The translations under genes were made by a program, and so were the position numbers. Positions 11,265 through 24,076 of a stretch of 64,000 bases of DNA are shown here, piece after piece. Below the pieces are notes generated by a model. It ran no database searches. It worked only from the letters and a program-made list of their open reading frames with translations, and was not told the origin of the DNA. Position 1 is the stretch's first letter. Each line of letters begins with the position of its first letter. This DNA is from Selaginella moellendorffii (lineage: Eukaryota; Streptophyta; Lycopodiopsida; Selaginellales; Selaginellaceae). Location: NCBI RefSeq assembly GCF_000143415.4, contig NW_003314325.1, positions 990,978 to 1,054,977 of the forward strand, given 5' to 3'.

Positions 11265-11605
11265 AGTAAGTATTGTATAATGAGATTGGGCAACTAATGT
11301 TATTGCATATATAGATATAAAAACAATGATCCAAGTGGGTATATATTTGGTTGTTATAGCTTTGCATATGTCCCTAAGTATGGATTTTTGCAAGTACTAT
11401 TTTATACCATATTATATGAGCTTTCTCTTAAACTTATTAATTTGAGTTGCTCACATAATATGGTATAAAAAGGTAACTAAAATCCATACCCAAGGAACAG
11501 CTATGAAGTCATAGCACCCAAACATATACCCACTTAGATTATTATTTTCATCTCTATATGTACAAGGCTAGTTGCCCAATCTTATTGGATAATACTCATT
11601 AAGAT
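11265..11605. repeat. Imperfect long palindrome formed by inverted Y-element ends
   Basis: The left arm (about 11265-11424) and right arm (about 11450-11605) are diverged reverse complements. Shared blocks include CATAATATGGTATAAAA, TATACCCACTT and GTTGCCCAATCT. The region between is only about 25 bp. The right arm continues into a Y LTR at 11624, and the corresponding uninverted sequence is at 32240-32390. Confidence 0.65.
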
Positions 11606-11685
11606 TCATTCGTTTATACCAAATGTAGCACATGTACTTCACTATATAGTGTTTTACCATAGGATAATCACATAGTGGAACCTAA

Positions 11686-12059
11686 TGTAAGCAACCAAAG
11701 AGAATGACTTGAGAGACAATCCATAGGGTTCAAATATAGAGGGAAAGGGCTCATGAATAAAAGTGCACCCTTTTTTCCAATTAGTTAAGGGTCTTGGGAT
11801 ATTTGGGGTTAAATGTCTTTGGATTTGAATAGTATTGGGCTGGGTGACCTCAAGTTCAAATTCAGGAGCTTATATTTGGTATCAGAGGGGGTTTTGAGTC
11901 TGACTCTATTGATTGGCTGAGGGAAAGGGCCCATGAATAAGAGTGCACCCCCGTTTCCAATTAGTTAAGGGTCTTGGGATATTTGGGTTTAAGTGTTCTT
12001 GGGTTTGAATAGTACTGGGCTAGGTGACCTCCCGGGAAGTTCAAATTCAAGAGCTTACA
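11686..12059 (+). mobile_element. TRIM-1 element with internal deletion, TSD CCTAA
   Basis: Begins TGTAAGCAACC and ends GAGCTTACA, flanked by CCTAA at 11681-11685 and 12060-12064. It has a first LTR to about 11875, a primer-binding site TTTGGTATCAGAG, a shortened interior, and a second, 5'-truncated LTR. The undisturbed target reads CGGAACCTAAACCC at 24130 and CGAAACCTAAACCC at 32455. Confidence 0.85.
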
Positions 12060-12327
12060 CCTAAACCCCCATATACTATATACCATGTATAGAGTAAAAC
12101 CCATTTAGCTCCATTTTGCATGATGGTTTTGGCATTGGGATGCTCAAGAGTTAATTTTTGGGACAATCACGAAAACTTACTAAATATAGAATGGTGCTAG
12201 ATTGCGAATTTGGATGTAGGATCAACACCATTATGATCAAGACAATCTCTACATTTCATAAATATGCTTAACTAGCAAATATAGACACTTCCATAAATAA
12301 TCACTTGGATCGAATGGGACAATATAT

Positions 12328-12447
12328 AATGAGCAGGCGTTCGGGGATCTCAAAGAGTTATTGACAACTCCTCCGGTTTTGGCATATCCTGACTACACTG
12401 GACCTTTTATTTTGCCCGTGGATGGGTATGATAGTGAGTGTATCTTA
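12328..12447 (+). pseudogene. Ty3/gypsy RT-RNase H fragment
   Basis: About 40 codons read as the start of a gypsy RNase H domain (NEQAFGDLKELLTTPPVLA, then YPDYTGPFIL). The similarity stops where Y-LTR sequence resumes (GCAGATACAATAAGC). It is a captured or inserted scrap inside the Y0 LTR, GC-richer than its surroundings. Confidence 0.65.
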
Positions 12448-13445
12448 GCAGATACAATAAGCTATCATCTAGCAAATATTGAGGAACTAAGCTCAATATT
12501 GCAAGGGTTCCTAATACTATCAAGTGCAAGCTAACATATAAATTTTTTATACTAGGCCGAATATATTGTAGTGCACATGGTTTTCACCCTTTATCCTATG
12601 ATGATTTACCATAGGATAACCATGAAGTAGAACCTGAACCCTTCATGTGCCATGTGTCACATGCCATATGTCATATGGCACGTGTTCAATGACAATGGAG
12701 CAGAACCTAAGTTTCAAGGTCTTAGGACATTGAATGAAAGAATAGAGGTAAACTTCTAAACATGGAACCAAAGAGTGAAGGAACCAAAACACGGAGTGAT
12801 TTAAAACAATCCTAAAGCATCTAACATCCCAATGCTAGAACTAGCATGCAAAATGGAGCCAAATGAAGTTTGGCACTATTTCAATATATTAGTGGCCTAA
12901 TACGAGGATATGGGTACTCCACAAAACCTCAAATTTACGTGATATTCTCAGAAAATGCAATATGAAACTTAAGTTTAGACCCAAGCCAGATGTAAAACAA
13001 AGATAGACATGCAAGTGAGAGCTAGACTATGCCTTAGGTTAGTCAGCCATACCCAACTTATTCCTACTATACATTTGGAACCACCCACAACCCCCACCCC
13101 CCCCACCCGCTTGAGGAACACATGCTTTGGACTTTCACCCCTTGTCATCTTTAATACTAGGAGTTAGTCTTTGGAACAAGCGTGAAAGTTATTAAATATG
13201 GAATTGTATTAGATTGTGAATTTGGATATGAGACCAACCCCATTGTGTTCAATACAATCTTTGCATTTTATAGATATACCAAAATAAATTAGCAAATCTA
13301 GATACTTTCTATAAATAGCAATTAGGACTAAATATAACAAATACATAGGGCATGAGGTAAGTTAGCAAATTAGAAAGGAAAAATCCGTAAACGAATTCGT
13401 AGATAAATCGAAATCTGTAGATGTATTCTAAGGAGGTTGGGTTTT

Positions 13446-13573
13446 GAACCCAGCCTTGCTTTACTAGAGGGTTGGGACTCAAACCCAACCTCTGTAGAAT
13501 ACATCTACAGATTCGATTTGTCTACGGATTCATCTATGGAGTCCCAACCCTCTAGTAAAGCAAGGCTGGGTTC
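13446..13573. repeat. Perfect 35-bp inverted repeat with 58-bp loop
   Basis: The arms at 13446-13480 and 13539-13573 are exact reverse complements (left arm begins GAACCCAGCCTTGC). The arm sequence occurs once, uninverted, in the S/chromovirus 3' untranslated region near 58188-58222. RNA across it would form a strong hairpin. Confidence 0.9.
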
Positions 13574-13763
13574 AAGTCCCAACCCCATACTAGGGCATGG
13601 TGAGGTGAGGGGTATAGGGATACTTATACTTCGTTGTCGCTGGGGAGGTTAACTTAGGCACACCGCTAAGTGGGGGGATGCCTCCGGAAACATGGTTAAC
13701 AAGTCATAGAATTAAAAAGATACTTCGATGTGGGCATTAAACTTCTTATATGGGTGGTAGAGT

Positions 13764-14770
13764 TGTAAGGAACCAACTCCCCAAGGTGTTGTAGGCTAAA
13801 GCATCCCCAAAAACATGACCAAAATAATAAAGAGTTTATCGGACAAGATTGACTCTGAGACCGTATTTGAGACTGAGTATGAGATCGAGTCCAAGACCAA
13901 CTCCAAGATCAGGTCCGAGACCGAGTCTAAGATCGAGTCCAAGACTGAGTCTGAGGTCGAGTCCAAGATTGAGTTCGAGACCGAGTCCAAATACTAATAT
14001 AGGTCATGGGGTGAAAGCCCAAAGCATGTGTCTCTTGGGGCGGGGGTTGTAGGGGGTTCCAAAAGTATAGTAAGGATAGTGAGGTCCAGGAACCAGTCTT
14101 GAAAGAACTCTGTAGTGGTAACTTGAGGTTGAGACTGAGGCTTAGGGGCCTTGGGTGGGAGTGAGCATGGACTCAGGTGGTGCTGGAGGGGCCACCTTAG
14201 GAAGTGCTCAAGAGTAGCTCCCACTCCCAAAAGGGAAATCGACTAGGTGCTCCCAGCTCATGTGGAGTGGTGCCCCACTTGAGTACCTTGCAACTCATTG
14301 GTCCTCACCCTTCTTAGAGGCTTAGGCCTTCCCTTCGGGATGGAAGTGGGGAAGTAAAGGTACCCATACCAGGCCATTATGCCACAGTGTTTCCCCCCGG
14401 TGTCCCAAAGTAAAGGTTGTATTCAAAGTTTGGGATTGAGAGGGTCCTATAATCAAGTCTTGTTGTACCAAGGGATGTTAGAAATCTAGATGCTTGGTGT
14501 GCTTGGATGCTTGTGCCTGTGGGGAGTGTAGCTGAACCTTAAGTCTAGTCTAACCCGGAGAGGGGGATTGGGAAAAAATTTGAGAATCCGTAGATGGATG
14601 GATAACACTCCGTTACTCGTGCAATGAGTTGTTGAGACTAAGTAGGATCAAGTAGGAGCTAGCATAATAGGCGGGAACTTTGGCGAGGGAACTTAATTAA
14701 GGCCAAGGCTGTGGTGGTTGAATAGACGAGATAAGCTCACAAATTGGAAAGAAAAAATTTATGGCTTACA
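13764..14770 (+). mobile_element. S-family LTR, plus orientation, preceded by its interior end
   Basis: Starts TGTAAGGAACCAACTCC and ends GGCTTACA, the reverse complement of the S LTRs at 24513 and 28884. Immediately left is a polypurine tract GGGTGGTAGAGT and about 380 bp of S-element interior (13385-13763), so this is a 3' LTR of a truncated element. A scrap of the 5' LTR end (about 13356-13385) lies at the far left. It sits inside the Y1 3' LTR. Confidence 0.75.
13847..13994. repeat. 12-bp minisatellite within S LTR
   Basis: Degenerate tandem units of the type GAGACCGAGTCC / AAGATCGAGTCC. The same array recurs in every S LTR of the window with different length. Confidence 0.85.
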
Positions 14771-14774
14771 CATG

Positions 14775-14862
14775 TGTAAGCTTATGAGTTTGGACTTCCC
14801 GGGACGTCACCTAGCCCAGTACTATTCAAACCCATGGACGCTTAACCCCAAGTTTTTCATAC
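14775..14862 (-). mobile_element. TRIM-1 LTR fragment
   Basis: TGTAAGCTTATGAGTTTGG followed by the TRIM-1 LTR to CTTAACCCCAAG, then Y1 LTR sequence resumes (TTTTTCATACTAGGCC). Confidence 0.75.
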
Positions 14863-17025
14863 TAGGCCGAGTATGCTCAGTAAGAAACACATAAGAGTTT
14901 TTACCTTATATTTATTTGGTATAAGTACATATATGATACTAAGTTTCTCAACGAGCTTAGGTGGAGACTAATAAAGTGTCTAACAATACTGACCTTCTGC
15001 CGTCGTGGTAGTAAAGAAAAAATATCCGAAAGGACTAGCCAACAAGTAACTATTGATACCTATAGTCACATTTGTGACACTCTCCCCCCCCTTAGGGAAG
15101 ATCGACGTCCTCATCAATGGACACTTTAGTCTAGACTACTGGTAAGGATACAATTGTAGAAAAAGTTCACAGTGATCACACTATATAATAAATGCACCAA
15201 CTTAAATGAGTTAGGGTAACCTCTCTATTTAATGTAAATGTGTTACAACTCAAACACCTTTTGGCCGTTGTTGACAAGGAAATAACTAATGGAGTTAGCT
15301 GCCTTTGCTACTCTAGGTGTCACCTAGTTTACAAAAGAGTGATATGCCCCTACCCACAAATGACATAGAGAGAGAAGTAAAAGGCCTCAACCCTTGTGAG
15401 CAAAAAAACCAAACCCATTGGTAAGGTTTAGATAAACTACTATAAACAGGTCATTAGAGCTGTTTACATAGTCATGCCCTTTTTAACAAAATAAAGAATA
15501 TCGAGAGAGATGTGACAAATTGACAATAGTTACCCCATAACTAAAGATTTCACTATACATATGAAGTGCCAAAGCCAATTTGTTTATATTGGCCCAAACC
15601 CAAAGATCAAAAGATTGACAATATCAAAGTCATAGACAATGATATCTTAAAGACTTAATTATTAATGAATAAATCTAATATTAAAACATAAATGTATTCT
15701 AAGTAAGTTATCATTTAATAAACAAATAGTAGAGTACAAGAACCACTAAAATCATCAAAATTGGAAAGCATAGGATTCATCATCTAACAAAATTCAATAG
15801 CAAGTATACCATCAAGAACACTCAATGATAAAACTTAATTATTAATGATTGCAGATAACATGCTAAACAACTTACATAAGATAATTTAAAGAACATAAAA
15901 TATCATCGACTGGTAAGTAAAATGTTCGTGAATGTATCACCCAAAGGAAATAATATCCAATCTATCAAAACTAACTGTAACAATAATAAAAAAATAGAAT
16001 GAATGCTACAATATTAACAAACACTCGTTCATGCCATTATTGGACTGGGAAATCTAAATAGGTCTCAGTCAACCATACTAAAGAACTCAAGTTTATTAAG
16101 CAAAAGCTAACAACATCCTACTAATGTTTCAAATTCAAAAGGCCAATCTAAAAAAAACCATAAAAATACATGTGGTAATTGGAAAAACCATAAACCATCA
16201 AAGAGAACAACTGACTATTATGAAAGATCAATAATCATCCCATTAATAGAGATATATATAATTCTCATCGAAAAACAAATTCACTATCATAAAGAATGGC
16301 AAAGTATTCTATATTAACAATAATCAAGCAAAACCTTTTGACAAGGATAGTCAATTATCTTAGACAACAGTCAATCATCACCAATAATTCCTAGATGCAA
16401 ATATTAACTTCAACATTAATACTAATGAGCCAAAATGTTTTCCCCAACAACTCATAACAAATGGAATAATGAGCATAAAACTCAAAGAACCAAAAGCTCA
16501 AAGAAGTTTATAGCCAAACCTCAACTAACCATGATCACGAGTCTCATATAAACTAATTTCAATACAAAAGAAGAAATCATAGTACAATATCCTTCTTAAC
16601 ATATCTATAAACTAAACTTCATAATGCAAAAGCTAATGAAGAGCATGTTTGCATTAATCTGAAAGCTAAACATAACAAAAATATACTTAAAAAGTGATCA
16701 TCAAACGATCCTCCATGAATCCATCTATAGCAAGACATAACTCACTTCATAACAAGCATAAGAAGAATCATCAATGATCAATATATCCTTAACTCAAATC
16801 TAATAAAGATTCAATTACTTCAATATTGATCATTAATTCTTCCTCTTGTAAAGTTAGTATAATCCTTGACTAAATCACTTTTCAACTAACTAGCAAATGC
16901 ACAAATGCTAATAACACAAAGTTACAACTAAATTAACACTATCTACATCAAGACTAATAAAACTCAATATTAATTCTCAAAGAGACATTTTATTTTAATC
17001 GAATCTCAATATCAATAATGTCAAC

Positions 17026-17694
17026 TGTAGCACATGTGATCATGGGATGAAATTTAGATATACTATTACCATGGATCTTTGGAACCTTGGGGGATAAATG
17101 GGGATAAAATAGCCATTAAGGGCTCTCTCATTAAGCAATTGCCCCTTTTTTCAGTTGGCTTAAGGGGAGAAAGATAAGGTGCACTACAGTTGGTAATAGA
17201 GGAAATGGCACGGGTTTGATTCCCATTAATTAGTGGCTACTTGAAAATATAATATACCCTTGAGTAAGGTATATTCCTACCCCTAAATTTGAAATCGTAT
17301 ATATTAGGCATCCATGCATACGTCCTTCCTCTTGTGTAGAGTATCCATAGACGAAGGTATCCACCGTGGGACTACAGTACGGGTGGATGACTAGTTGCCT
17401 CATATGGAATAACTAATCTACACAATGGAAGGATTGGTAGATTCAGTGCAGAAATGGAGGTGTTGGTTCTACTTGGCTTAGTAGGGGTTGTTAGTCAATA
17501 GTTAATGAGGACATTGACATCTCTGAAGGGGGGGTGATTGTAGCGCATGTGATCATGGGATGAGATTTGGATATACTGTGGATCTTTGGAACCTTAGGGG
17601 ATTAATGGGGATAAAATAACCACTAAAGGCTCTTTCATCAAGCAATTGCCCCTTTTTTAGTTGGCTTAAGGGGAGAGAGATAAGGTGCACTATA
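17026..17694 (+). mobile_element. TRIM-2: complete short LTR element, TSD TCAAC
   Basis: LTRs 17026-17188 (TGTAGCACATGTG to GTGCACTACA) and 17539-17694 (TGTAGCGCATGTG to CTATA) flank a 350-bp noncoding interior. After the first LTR there is a primer-site-like TTGGTAATAGAGG; before the second is a purine tract GAAGGGGGGGTGAT. TCAAC flanks both sides (17021-17025, 17695-17699). The empty site is in Y2 near 28300. Confidence 0.9.
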
Positions 17695-18185
17695 TCAACA
17701 CTAGGGCATCATTTCAATGTCATCAACACTAAAGCAAAGTTAGAAAAAAGCAAGAGTGAATTACCATTCAAAGCTCTTTAGCCAAGCTAACCAAAGTTGA
17801 AGATACCAAATTTAGTATTTAAGACTAATTCTTTAACAAAACTTAGTTATAGATAATATATCATTAAGGAGTGAATCACCACATCCATAACTCAATATAA
17901 TCCAACACCACAGACTAAACATAACTAAAAGATATTGACAGAGGTAGAATCAATATGTCAACATGGAAAAACCATATAAGTCTATAATACAATCCTCTAT
18001 AACACCATCTGGTAAAGTAAGTCTATCATTGCTAAATCACCATCCGGTAAAGTAAGCTTATCATTATTAAATCATTATCGAGCGAAGCAAGTGTCAGCAG
18101 TCCTCGAGGAAATCTTAAGCAATCATTAGTCGCAAAGCAACTAACAATCACTCTTCAACTTGCCTTCATAAGATCTAAACCCTAA

Positions 18186-18756
18186 TATAAGCTCCTGAAT
18201 TTAATCTTCCAATACTATTCAAACCCAAGTATGCGTAACCCCAAATATCCCAAAACCCTTAACCGATTGGAAAAGGGTGTACATTTTTGTTCATGGGCTC
18301 TTTTCCTCACCCCTATAGATTGTTTCTCAAGTCGTTCCTTTTGGTTGCTTACAATCCATTACACTTTCTTATAAGTTCACACCTTTGTAAATGGAAGTTG
18401 AGAGCCATAGCTCTTTTGAGAGCCCTGCTCTCTTGACACCTTACCCCTCAAGTTGAGCCCAACAAGAGCAAATTGGATATGCCAGATATCAATTAACATG
18501 TGGTGTGATTCCCTCTAAGCCAATCAATAGAATCGGACTTGATACCCCTTTGATACAAAATGTAAACTTTTGAATTTGGTCTTCTTAAGAGGTCACCCAG
18601 TCTAATACTAATCAAACCTAAGGACGCTTAACTTTAAATATCCTAAAACCCTAAACCAATTGGAAAAAAGGGGTGCACTTTTGTTCATAAACCCTTTCCC
18701 TCTATATTTGAACCCTTATGGATCATCTCTCAAGTCGTTCCTTTTGGTTTCTTACA
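18186..18756 (-). mobile_element. TRIM-1 element, minus orientation
   Basis: LTR-interior-LTR, beginning TATAAGCTCC (TG decayed to TA) and ending TTTCTTACA. The interior has the TRIM-1 leader and a decayed primer site before the second LTR start near 18571 (TGTAAACTTTTG). Flanks are CCTAA and CTAAA, an imperfect duplication; the empty site is near 28760 (ACACCAACTC). Confidence 0.8.
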
Positions 18757-19611
18757 CTAAATTTATGCCATCGAGTTGCTGGATATGCATCACTAATGGG
18801 GATTGGAACTAATATTCAGACTATATATTGTAGATATCATCATCTATAAAATTACTTGTCCAACATGAATGTAATACCCCAATATGTGATTTAGGAACAT
18901 AGACAAACACAAACTAAATGATTACTTGAATCCAATCATATAACAATAAGCTCACCAACACATTTAGCCAATAGCTCTAAGCATGCTTTGAAGAGTCTAG
19001 CTATGTATAATCAATACTTAGTTGAAAGTAAAGTGAAAACTATAAAATAGACTCATATTGGTATACAACCTCCTCATAAACTAAACTATAGTATGGGTAT
19101 TAACATCTCAACATTAAAAAACTAAATTAAATATCACTATCCTCAACCAAAGTGTGGGCCACCAAGACCAAATCAAGATCAGTGGGAGTTCACTACTCTC
19201 ATAGAGTCTAATAAAATGGAAAGTTCAACCTACCACCAAATATAATCTATAAAAGAAAGGTATAAGGGCCATTTCTCTAGAAAAGCACAACGGCCACTTT
19301 CTTACACTAATTCCAAACTCTATCCAATTCAATTGCCTTAGCCCCAAAAGTCAACATCTCTTTCAGGTAGCATCATACAAACTACATACTAAAGTCTAAG
19401 TAACCAAAGTTAACTCTAACCCTTTCACTAATTTGTACTGACTTATGAAAATAAAAATGGTTTTTGAGCAAAATGATCAACAGATTAGCTATTGAAAAAG
19501 TTTAAGAAAATTTGTGGAAAATTTCCATCCCAAAGAAAAAATAACTCTCAATCTAGGAATACAAACTTTCAAAACTTAATCAACTTCCTCCTATCAACAA
19601 CTTCACATAAG

Positions 19612-20215
19612 TGTAAGTAACAAAAAAGAATGACTTGAGAGATGATCCATAAAAGTTCAAATATAAAGAGAAAAGGCTTATGAATCAAAATGCACACTCT
19701 TTTCCAATTGGTTAATGGTTTTGAAATATTTGGGGTTAAGTGTCCTTGGGTTTGAATAGTATTAGGCTAGATGGCCTCTTGGAAAGTCCAAAGTTAGGAA
19801 TTTACATTGGTATTAAAGAAGTCTTAGGTCCGACTCTATTGGTTAGATAGAGGAATTGTGCCATATGTTTATTGATATCTAGCAAATCCAATTTGTTCTA
19901 GCTAGGCTCGACCCAAGGGGTAGGGTGTTAAGAGAGCAGGGCTCTTAGGAGAGTTGTGGCTCTCAGCTTTTGTTCATGAGGGCGTCAACTTGCAGACAAG
20001 CATGGTAGATTATAAATGACCAAAAAGAATGACTTGAGAGACAACTCATAAGGGTTCAAATATAAAGGGAAAATGTGCATGAATAAGAATGCACCTCCTT
20101 TTCCAATTGGTTAAGGGTTTTAGGATATTTGAGGTTAAGTGTCCTTGGGTTTAAATAGTACTGAGCTGAGTGATTTCCCAAGAAGTTTAAATTCAAAAGT
20201 TTATAATAGGTTCAT
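19612..20215 (+). mobile_element. TRIM-1 element, TSD ATAGG
   Basis: Begins TGTAAGTAAC and ends AAAGTTTATA (decayed GCTTACA). Both LTRs and the leader are present. Flanks are ATAAG (19607-19611) and ATAGG (20216-20220); the empty site in Y2 near 30700 reads TTCACATAGGTTCACC, confirming the duplication. Confidence 0.85.
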
Positions 20216-22497
20216 TTTAACACTATTTCTTATAACCCAATAGTATGTCTACGCATAAAATATTTTGCCCATATTTCCTACATTTAACACTGATATTTGC
20301 AGAATGCAAATGAATACCTAAGATTTGATCACAAAAACCATATCTTCGGATATACACATTGCACTAACATTCTTCTTCAATCATTTTCAAGATCCAATGT
20401 GAAGCTGAAACATTAACAAGAAAAATGGATTTTGAAGCCAAAACACTAACAAAAAATATGATATGAAAAATCAAGGTCTAAAGAAAATTTTTCATCACTT
20501 GAAGCAATAATATCACTTCCACTAATACAAATGTTAGTAATGTCAATGCCTTAACTTCACATTTTTTCTATCCAACAATTTACTTTAAGTGCTAACAGAC
20601 TTACCAACAAGTTATAGCAAATAAATGCTATAACTTTTTCCAACACCTTATAAGTAAACTCTCAAAGAAACAAGGTACCAACTCAAGCTTAGCATAATAG
20701 ACCATCATTGAGAATCCAATCAAAGCTACCCTAATACTATTACTTGCAAGTAGACTAACTTCACTATCAACCACTTTGGGGTTGATTATCGTTTGACTAA
20801 GCAATTATGATGATTTACTATAGGATAACCACGAAGAGGAATTTAAATCCTTTATGTGCCATATGTCATATGGCACATGCCACATACCACATGCTTAATG
20901 ATAGTGGAGCAAAACCTAAGTTTCAAGGCCTTAAGGCCACTGAATGAAGGAATGGAGCCAAACTCTTAAGTATAGAGCCAAGGAGCGAAGAAACTAAAAC
21001 ATAGAGTGACTTCTGAGCATACAGCCTAATGAATGAAGGGTTAGGGGCACAGAGCGACTTAGAATAGTCCTAAAATATTTAGCATTCTAATGCCAGAACC
21101 AACATGTAAATTGGAGCCAAATAGAGTCTGGCACTATTTCAATATACCGGTGGCCGAATGCGAGGATATAGGTATTCCACCAACTAACATGTTGTGGAAC
21201 TCAGGCTTAGTTCCAAACTTGACTCAAAATAAGGATGTGCACGCAAGTAAGAGCTAAACTATGCCTCAAGTTGGTCAACCATGCTCGACCTACCCACTAT
21301 CGGGGATGGTCCAAAGTTGAGTTGAGCTCAATTCAACACAAGTCAACTCAAGTCAACATAGTCAACTAGAAGTCTTACAAAGGAAAACTAATTGAATAAA
21401 TGAAGATTCTAGCAAACTTTAAAATATTTAAATATGTAAATATTTGAGTTAAAAGTTTTTATAAGATTGAATTGTTTAAAAAAGACAAAGTTCACGAGAA
21501 CCTATCTTTTATAAAGCTATATTATTTTATTATGACTATTGTTACAGTGGTCATATTTTGATTTGACTACTTAATATTTTGAATACTTTTATAGCTGTAG
21601 ATACTATTCTTTTATTCAAAAGATTTTTTAGAGTTCTTGAGAAGATGGGAAGCAAGTAAAATACAAGATCTGTAAGTAAGAGTTGTAGTGCAAAAGAATG
21701 TGAGAATGCTAATTTTGTTTCACTACCACAATCTCTATATTACACTCCTGGTTCTTATTACCCATCTAGGAATGTGAAGACCACTATCACGATTGATAAA
21801 AATGCTCTTGTTACTTTTAAAACAACAGTCTAGAGTAAGAGAAATGAAAAAATGAATAGCACGGCGGAAAGCACCAAGAAATCTACTCCATAAAACTTTC
21901 CATGACATTTGTAATTTACATATTAATTCATATTAAAAACTCTGTTGCCTGCCTATATCGCAATCCTCTCATATGATAAGACCAAGGTATATTTTTGCAA
22001 TGAATCCTCATTAAAAGTTTTCGGGAGTTGTTTGTGAATAATAATAAAAGAAATCGAAATCTTTCAAAAGACTCAAAAGTAATATCACATCAAAGAATCA
22101 ACTTTATCTACATTTCCAAGACTGAAAGGCAATCTTATACGAGAGAATGGTAACATGTTGTGCTTTTCCACTATAATGTGGTTTATATTTCTATGATGAA
22201 ATCTTACTTTGCTACACAGATATTCTTTTCTACACATACCAAATGTCTAGGGAAATAGACTGTAAAATGATAGATACACGATAATCTAAAATTCTAGAAT
22301 CTCTTATGTTTACAAGAAAGCTATGATTATGAAGCCCCATTTCCAAGACTGACATTTAAAGAATCTGAGTATTGTCAATGTCATAATAAATAAACCTCAT
22401 TCCCGAGACTAAAACTTAGTATATAAACTATCTAGAAAAGTTATAATCATAATAGTTTTTTTGTTTTCCTTGAGCTCTTTGGAAGTTTGTATTGAAA

Positions 22498-22788
22498 TGG
22501 CTCAAAAGAAAGTCACTGCTACTCATATTTGGCCCCCCAGCATTCCATATCAATCTCTACCTCTATCCCCAAGTTCTACCAACATTCCACCTTCACCTCC
22601 ACAAAACAATCCTTTTTCTATTAAGGGCTCTAGTGAAGTTGAACTAGAGCTCCATATATATGAAATTCCAAATCTTGCTACTAGAGAGGGATTGCCTCCA
22701 ACACTTCAAAAGCAATGCCACACATTTTTGCAAGATCTTGCTCTTGATATGGTAGGACTGCTTGAAAGCACAGAATGCTATTATATTT
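22498..22788 (+). pseudogene. X1 accessory ORF, finger part deleted
   Basis: Opens MAQKKVTATHIWPP and is collinear with the X2 ORF at 42300-42844. It stays in frame through PNLATREGLPPTLQKQC and stops at YYI, just where X2 encodes the Cys/His finger, which is deleted here. Downstream bases (from 22803) match the X2 sequence after the finger. Function unknown. Confidence 0.6.
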
Positions 22789-22914
22789 GATATCTAATAT
22801 GCACGGCAGGTCTAGAAAATGTGCATATATGGATGTACAATAGATTCAAGAATGAGTTACGAACACATACCCACTACTTCTTCATGGTGAGGAACAACAT
22901 CCCCTTAAAAAAAC

Positions 22915-23076
22915 TATAGCACACCTTATCTCTCTCCCCTTAAGCTAACTAAAAAAGGGATAATTGCTTGATGAGAGAGCCCTTAGTGGTTATTTTATCC
23001 CCATTTTTCCCCCAAGGTTCCAAGGATCCACGATGACAATATATCCAAATTTCATCCCATGATCACATGTGCTACA
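22915..23076 (-). mobile_element. Solo LTR of TRIM-2, TSD AAAAC
   Basis: Reverse complement of the 17026 LTR (starts TATAGCACACC, ends ATGTGCTACA), flanked by AAAAC on both sides (22910-22914 and 23077-23081). X2 at 42786 shows the empty site. Confidence 0.9.
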
Positions 23077-23454
23077 AAAACACTACATCGGCTAGTGCAA
23101 AATATAAGGTTTTTAGGCCACCCTATAGTGGAATGTAAGATCTAGAATTACTTTACTATATTATAGTATTGTCACTATTAAAATAAAAATATAATAAAAT
23201 GATATTAGTTGTAGGTAACATACTTTGTTCTAGAAGGTGCTATTATATCACATACAATTGTTTATAAAATATTGAAGGAGGAGATGGCAACACATAAACG
23301 CTACAAAGTGATGGTGATAGGTGAGAATGATAATTTGCAATTATGATATCTAATACTGATACTGACATCTGACACTTTCACTAATCTAACACTTTCACAA
23401 ACATCTGACATATAACAAGTTTTTCATTTTATGTAAAGATGCAATTAACTTTCT

Positions 23455-24076
23455 TTTGCCTCATCATCAACATATTGATTTCTTTTATGCTTCCTCCTAT
23501 ATTAGTATTGTGGGGAAGATTCACCTTGAATATGTTGAGCCATAGCTTTTGCATAATCAAGGAGACTTCCAAAGCCTCCAATTCTAGAAACTCTAGGTAA
23601 TTGTGATTTATAAAATAGAATTAATCATATATTGAAATTTTAATAAACATAATTTACCTATTTGAGGTTGGAGGCAACTCATGAAATCCTCTAAGCTGAC
23701 ATTTGAAGAAATGATGTTCTTCAATAGCAAACACCAACCTACCAAAATCATGTGCTACCTCCACCATAGAACTGCTACTTGTTGTGCAATCAATCACAAC
23801 ACCATTTAGTGGGCAATAAAGCTCAAACAAGACTTGCATTGCTGATGGAGTTCGAAATCAATACCCTGGAAACGTGTTGTAGATCTGCTCATCCACAAGG
23901 TTGGGTATGATGGATAATAGAATTGTCATACCCAGGAAAAACACGTCATTCGCTATCATGAAACCTATCATGTGTGTTTCTGTAGAAGGTATGATAGTCC
24001 ACATCATAACCTAAAAAATAAAAATGTTTAGAAATTAGATAAAAATATAAAAGACATACTCACCTTTTTAGGCTTT
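23455..24076 (-). pseudogene. X1 methyltransferase gene, last exons
   Basis: Collinear with X2 43153-43790. It encodes the C-terminal motif I segment, here degraded (VVIDCTTSSSSMVEVAHD, where X2 has the glycine-rich version), and the terminal exon. The upstream exons are missing because Y2 inserted here and about 0.9 kb was lost; the ParB exons resume at 32921. Confidence 0.7.

Larger units (their letters stand above)
11624..12564 (-). mobile_element. Y0: LTR of an old family-Y retrotransposon (resumes at 40871-41080)
   Basis: Starts TGTAGCACATG right after a primer-site-like ATACCAAA (reverse complement of a tRNA-iMet-type TTTGGTAT), so the element is oriented minus and this is its 5' LTR. 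It is interrupted by a TRIM (11686-12059) and, at the point CCGAATAT, by Y1. The continuation beginning TATGCTCAACAAGAAAC is found at 40871 and runs to about 41080. Sequence is strongly AT-shifted relative to the younger Y copies. Confidence 0.6.
15072..20804 (-). other. Y1 interior, strongly AT-shifted and without readable pol
   Basis: Collinear with the Y2 interior at 26244-31260. It lacks the corresponding 31263-32425 stretch. It carries three TRIM insertions (17026, 18186, 19612) that Y2 lacks. No open frame of note is present. Confidence 0.6.
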
